A DNA stretch of 9,182 bases from Flavobacteriaceae bacterium (lineage in GTDB: Bacteria; Bacteroidota; Bacteroidia; Flavobacteriales; Flavobacteriaceae). The position numbers and the translations under genes are program-made. The stretch covers positions 1 to 9,182 of the forward strand of contig JABHGH010000124.1 of NCBI GenBank assembly GCA_018672145.1. Direction: 5' to 3'. The notes beneath the pieces were generated by a model. The model did not search any database and was not told the DNA's origin. It saw only the letters and a list, made by a program, of their open reading frames with translations. Of this stretch, positions 6,381 through 9,182 are shown piece after piece. Within the stretch, counting starts at the first letter, position 1; each line of letters begins with the position of its first letter.

Positions 6381-6965
6381 ATGAATTATCTTGGTCATCT
6401 TATCCTTTCAGGAACGAACGAAGAACTAATGGTAGGGAATTTTATTGGTGACCATGTGACCAACAAAACCCTGTCGCAATTTAGTCTAGCTGTTCAAAAT
6501 GGAATTCATTTACACAGGAAAATTGACATTTTTACTGACACCCACTCTATAAGTCGTTCATTACGAGGGATTCTATTCAAAGAGCATCGTCACCGTTCGC
6601 GTGTGATTTTGGATTTGTTTTATGATCACTTTCTTGCAGCTGATTTTGATGAACTAACCTCGACATCACTCCCCCTTTACACTGAAAATATTTATCAAAT
6701 ACTAGCGTCTCATTTAGAGACTATGCCAATTTCAGCGCAGAAGTACTATACAGCAATGCGCAAATACGGATGGCTTGAGCAATATGCCCAAACAAATGGG
6801 ATTCGGTCTATATTACATGCCATGTCAAGTAGAAGGCAAAACACCACATCAATGGGAAGTTCTGTCGATATTTTGGAAGATCAATACCTTCATTTTAAAA
6901 CGCAATCTCATGTTTTTTTTAAAGACTTATTTGCGCACTTTTCAAAACCAAAATATCACATATAA
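6381..6965 (+). CDS. acpH: Acyl carrier protein phosphodiesterase (AcpH, DUF479 family)
   Basis: AcpH hydrolyses the 4'-phosphopantetheine group from holo-acyl carrier protein, returning apo-ACP in the cytosol. The 194-residue protein matches the length of E. coli AcpH (about 193) and its conserved blocks: an N-terminal MNYLGHL (H6), GNFIGD (19-24, D24), GIHLHRKIDIFTD (41-53, with H43, H45, D49 and D53), DLFYDHFLA (78-86, with D82 and H83), and MSSRR (148-152). The histidine and aspartate pattern fits a metal-dependent phosphodiesterase. The ATG at 6381 matches the family N-terminus. The gene is divergent from glmM and lies 46 bases upstream of uvrA on the same strand, so partial cotranscription with uvrA is possible. 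Family membership is strong; activity on ACP is inferred from E. coli. Confidence 0.87.
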   Translation: MNYLGHLILSGTNEELMVGNFIGDHVTNKTLSQFSLAVQNGIHLHRKIDIFTDTHSISRSLRGILFKEHRHRSRVILDLFYDHFLAADFDELTSTSLPLYTENIYQILASHLETMPISAQKYYTAMRKYGWLEQYAQTNGIRSILHAMSSRRQNTTSMGSSVDILEDQYLHFKTQSHVFFKDLFAHFSKPKYHI

Positions 6966-6993
6966 TTGTGGTGCAATTTATTCTTAAATAGAG

Positions 6994-7001
6994 TATCTTG
7001 C
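6994..7001 (+). promoter_or_regulatory. Weak candidate -7 element for uvrA
   Basis: TATCTTGC resembles TAnnTTTG with one T missing (TATCTT-G) and lies 10 bases before the uvrA ATG. It is the only start site in the window without an exact element, so uvrA may partly depend on read-through from acpH. TTG at 6966-6968 is 25 bases upstream, slightly too far for a typical -33. Confidence 0.25.
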
Positions 7002-7011
7002 ATGTTTGCTC

Positions 7012-9182
7012 ATGGAAGAAAAAATCGTAGTTAAAGGTGCCCGCGAACACAATCTTAAAAACATTGATGTTACGATACCTAGAGAAGCCCTAACTGTAAT
7101 CACAGGACTTTCAGGTAGTGGCAAGTCTTCTCTAGCATTTGACACGCTTCATGCAGAAGGTCAGCGTCGATATATTGAAACTTTTAGTGCCTATGCACGT
7201 CAGTTTATTGGGGGTATGGAGCGGCCTGATGTCGATAAAGTAGATGGTCTATCCCCTGTGGTGGCTATAGAACAAAAAACAACAAGTAAAAGTCCAAGGT
7301 CCACTGTAGGGACTATTACAGAACTATATGATTTTTTTCGTCTTTTGTATGCGCGAGCGGCTGACGCCTACAGCAGCGCAACGCAAGAGAAAATGGTGCA
7401 GTACAGCGATGAAGACATCGTTTCTCTAATTCACAAAGACTTCGATTCTCAAAAAGTAATTCTTCTTGCTCCCGTTGTTCGCTCTCGTAAGGGACATTAC
7501 AGAGAACTTTTTGCAACGATTCTAAAACAAGGGTTCACCAGAGTTCGTGTAGATGGTGAGTTTGTTGACCTCAAAACAGGGTTTAAAGTTGATCGTTACA
7601 AAATACACGATATCGAAATTGTAATTGACAGGTTAGTGATTGATTCTACAAAAAAATCGTCATTAAAGCGACTGAAAGAAAGTTTACAAACTGCCATGTA
7701 TCACGGAGAAGATACTGTAATCCTGTGGAATCATGATACAGGTGAAAGCAGATATTTTAGTCGTAAGCTTATGTGTCCAACGACGGGAATTGCCTATCCT
7801 AGTCCAGAACCAAATAGTTTTTCGTTTAATTCCCCAAAAGGGATGTGTAACAGCTGCAGTGGACTTGGTGATAAGTTTGAAGTCAATCTACAAAAGGTTA
7901 TACCTGACAATGACATATCTATTCATGCTGGCGGCATCAAGCCAGCAGGTAATTACAAGCAAAACTGGACCTTTAAACAATTTGAAAGCATAGCAGCACG
8001 CTATAAATTTTCACTCAAAGACCCCATTAAGTCAATTCCAAAAAAAGCATTAGAAGTCATTCTTCACGGCGGTGCTGAGCAGTTTTCAGTGGCTTCAAAA
8101 ACACTTGGCTTAACACGTGAATATTCCATTGATTACGATGGGATTGTTCCCTTTATAGAAAATCAGTTTCAAGATTCACACACCACGTCTTTAAAGCGTT
8201 GGGCAAAGTCATTTATGGATCAAATCGAATGTCCTTCATGCAAAGGGTCACGGTTGAATGATGCTGCCATGTGCTTTAAACTGAATGGGAAAAATATTGC
8301 TCAGGTTGCTGCCATGGACTTACATGATTTGTACAATTGGGTAGGAAATATGGAAAGTCAAATTTCTGACAAACAACGTGCAATTGCATCGGAAGTTATT
8401 AAGGAAATTCAAAAACGCATACAGTTTTTACTCAATGTAGGTCTTGAGTATTTGTCGCTTAATAGAAGTTCCAAAACCCTTTCAGGTGGTGAGGCGCAAC
8501 GAATTCGACTTGCCACTCAAATTGGGGCACAGCTTGTTGGTGTATTATACATTCTTGATGAACCAAGTATTGGCTTGCATCAACGAGACAACAACAAATT
8601 GATTGACTCCTTAATCACTCTGCGCGATATTGGAAATACAATCATTGTTGTTGAACACGATAAAGAGATTATGGAGCGTGCCGATCACTTGATAGATTTG
8701 GGACCCAAAGCAGGGAAAAATGGCGGTGAAATTATAGCCGAAGGAACGCCCAAAGAAGTCAAAAAATCAAAAACCATTACGGCTGCTTTCTTAAATGGAA
8801 AAGTGAAAATCGAGGTTCCTAGCAAGCGACGTAAAGGAAATGGAAAACGTCTCACATTGACCAACTGTAGTGGGAACAATCTCAAAGGAATAGACGTCAA
8901 GCTTCCTCTTGGAACAATGATCGGCGTCACGGGGGTTTCAGGAAGTGGAAAGTCAACCTTGATTAATGAAACACTTTATCCGATACTCAATAAGTTTTTT
9001 TACAAAGGAGTCAAAGAGCCTCTTCCCTACGATAAGCTAATGGGAATTGAGCACATTGATAAAGTCATCGATATTAATCAATCGCCGATAGGGAGGACAC
9101 CAAGAAGCAATCCCGCTACATACACCGGGGTCTTTAGTGAAATTCGAAGTTTGTTTACCAAAACTCCCGAGTCACAAATTCG
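7012..9182 (+). CDS. uvrA: Excinuclease ABC subunit A; 3' end cut by window
   Basis: UvrA is the ATP-dependent damage-recognition subunit of nucleotide excision repair and loads UvrB on DNA. The frame is open from the ATG at 7012 to the window end (723 codons of roughly 940), with no frameshift or internal stop. The first ABC half shows Walker A GLSGSGKS (32-39), the RRYIETFSAYARQF and QKTTSKSPRSTVGT blocks, signature LSGGEAQR (490-497), Walker B with LDEPSIGLH (515-523), and the H-loop H549. The second half begins with Walker A GVSGSGKS (641-648), followed by DINQSPIGRTPRSNPAT. The first zinc module has C255, C279 and C282, but position 258, normally the fourth cysteine, is threonine (CPTTG). 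A CPSC pair occurs at 407-410. The second zinc finger and C-terminal signature lie beyond the edge. EEKIVVKGAREHNLKNI right after the ATG fits the family start. Confidence 0.97.
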   Translation, partial: MEEKIVVKGAREHNLKNIDVTIPREALTVITGLSGSGKSSLAFDTLHAEGQRRYIETFSAYARQFIGGMERPDVDKVDGLSPVVAIEQKTTSKSPRSTVGTITELYDFFRLLYARAADAYSSATQEKMVQYSDEDIVSLIHKDFDSQKVILLAPVVRSRKGHYRELFATILKQGFTRVRVDGEFVDLKTGFKVDRYKIHDIEIVIDRLVIDSTKKSSLKRLKESLQTAMYHGEDTVILWNHDTGESRYFSRKLMCPTTGIAYPSPEPNSFSFNSPKGMCNSCSGLGDKFEVNLQKVIPDNDISIHAGGIKPAGNYKQNWTFKQFESIAARYKFSLKDPIKSIPKKALEVILHGGAEQFSVASKTLGLTREYSIDYDGIVPFIENQFQDSHTTSLKRWAKSFMDQIECPSCKGSRLNDAAMCFKLNGKNIAQVAAMDLHDLYNWVGNMESQISDKQRAIASEVIKEIQKRIQFLLNVGLEYLSLNRSSKTLSGGEAQRIRLATQIGAQLVGVLYILDEPSIGLHQRDNNKLIDSLITLRDIGNTIIVVEHDKEIMERADHLIDLGPKAGKNGGEIIAEGTPKEVKKSKTITAAFLNGKVKIEVPSKRRKGNGKRLTLTNCSGNNLKGIDVKLPLGTMIGVTGVSGSGKSTLINETLYPILNKFFYKGVKEPLPYDKLMGIEHIDKVIDINQSPIGRTPRSNPATYTGVFSEIRSLFTKTPESQI

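Noticed and set aside
7316..8930. Open frames at 7316-7516 (-), 7733-7993 (+) and 8685-8930 (-)
   Set aside because: All lie inside the continuous uvrA frame, whose translation carries every expected motif; they are shadows.
1..9182. Search for a novel defence, mobile or biosynthetic system
   Set aside because: All eight genes fall into well-known housekeeping or envelope families, with no repeats, transposase, integrase or unexplained long gap.

Overview
The window looks like ordinary chromosomal housekeeping DNA from a member of the Bacteroidota, most likely the class Flavobacteriia. The DNA is AT-rich. Every divergent start site carries an exact match to the Bacteroidota -7 promoter element TAnnTTTG, and Shine-Dalgarno sequences are not obvious. 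Several proteins have forms familiar from this phylum: a DUF4369-plus-thioredoxin lipoprotein, a phosphoglucosamine mutase starting MTLISSISGIRGTIGG, and a UvrA with the RYIETFSAYARQF block. I see no mobile element, CRISPR array, tRNA or rRNA, and no clear sign of recent gene transfer.

The layout from left to right is: the C-terminal two thirds of an SLC1-type dicarboxylate/amino acid:cation symporter (+, cut by the left edge); aroC, chorismate synthase (-); a secreted thioredoxin-fold lipoprotein (+); a rhomboid intramembrane serine protease (-); an LpxL/HtrB-type acyltransferase (+); glmM-type phosphoglucosamine mutase (-); AcpH-type acyl carrier protein phosphodiesterase (+); and uvrA (+, cut by the right edge after 723 codons). 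The uvrA reading frame is open to the window end with no stop. The first seven genes alternate strand at every step, giving three convergent and three divergent pairs. Only acpH and uvrA could share a transcript.

The genes do not form one pathway. Several serve the envelope: the acyltransferase probably acylates lipid A, GlmM supplies glucosamine-1-phosphate for peptidoglycan and lipopolysaccharide, and the lipoprotein and rhomboid protease act in or at membranes. AroC closes the shikimate pathway, AcpH removes phosphopantetheine from acyl carrier protein, and UvrA recognises DNA damage.

The main non-coding signal is the compact set of divergent promoters. The rhomboid/acyltransferase pair has two -7 elements fused back to back into a perfect 16-base palindrome. 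The 50-base glmM/acpH gap holds two -7 elements only 4 to 5 bases from their start codons, which suggests leaderless or nearly leaderless mRNAs. No convincing new biological system was found.
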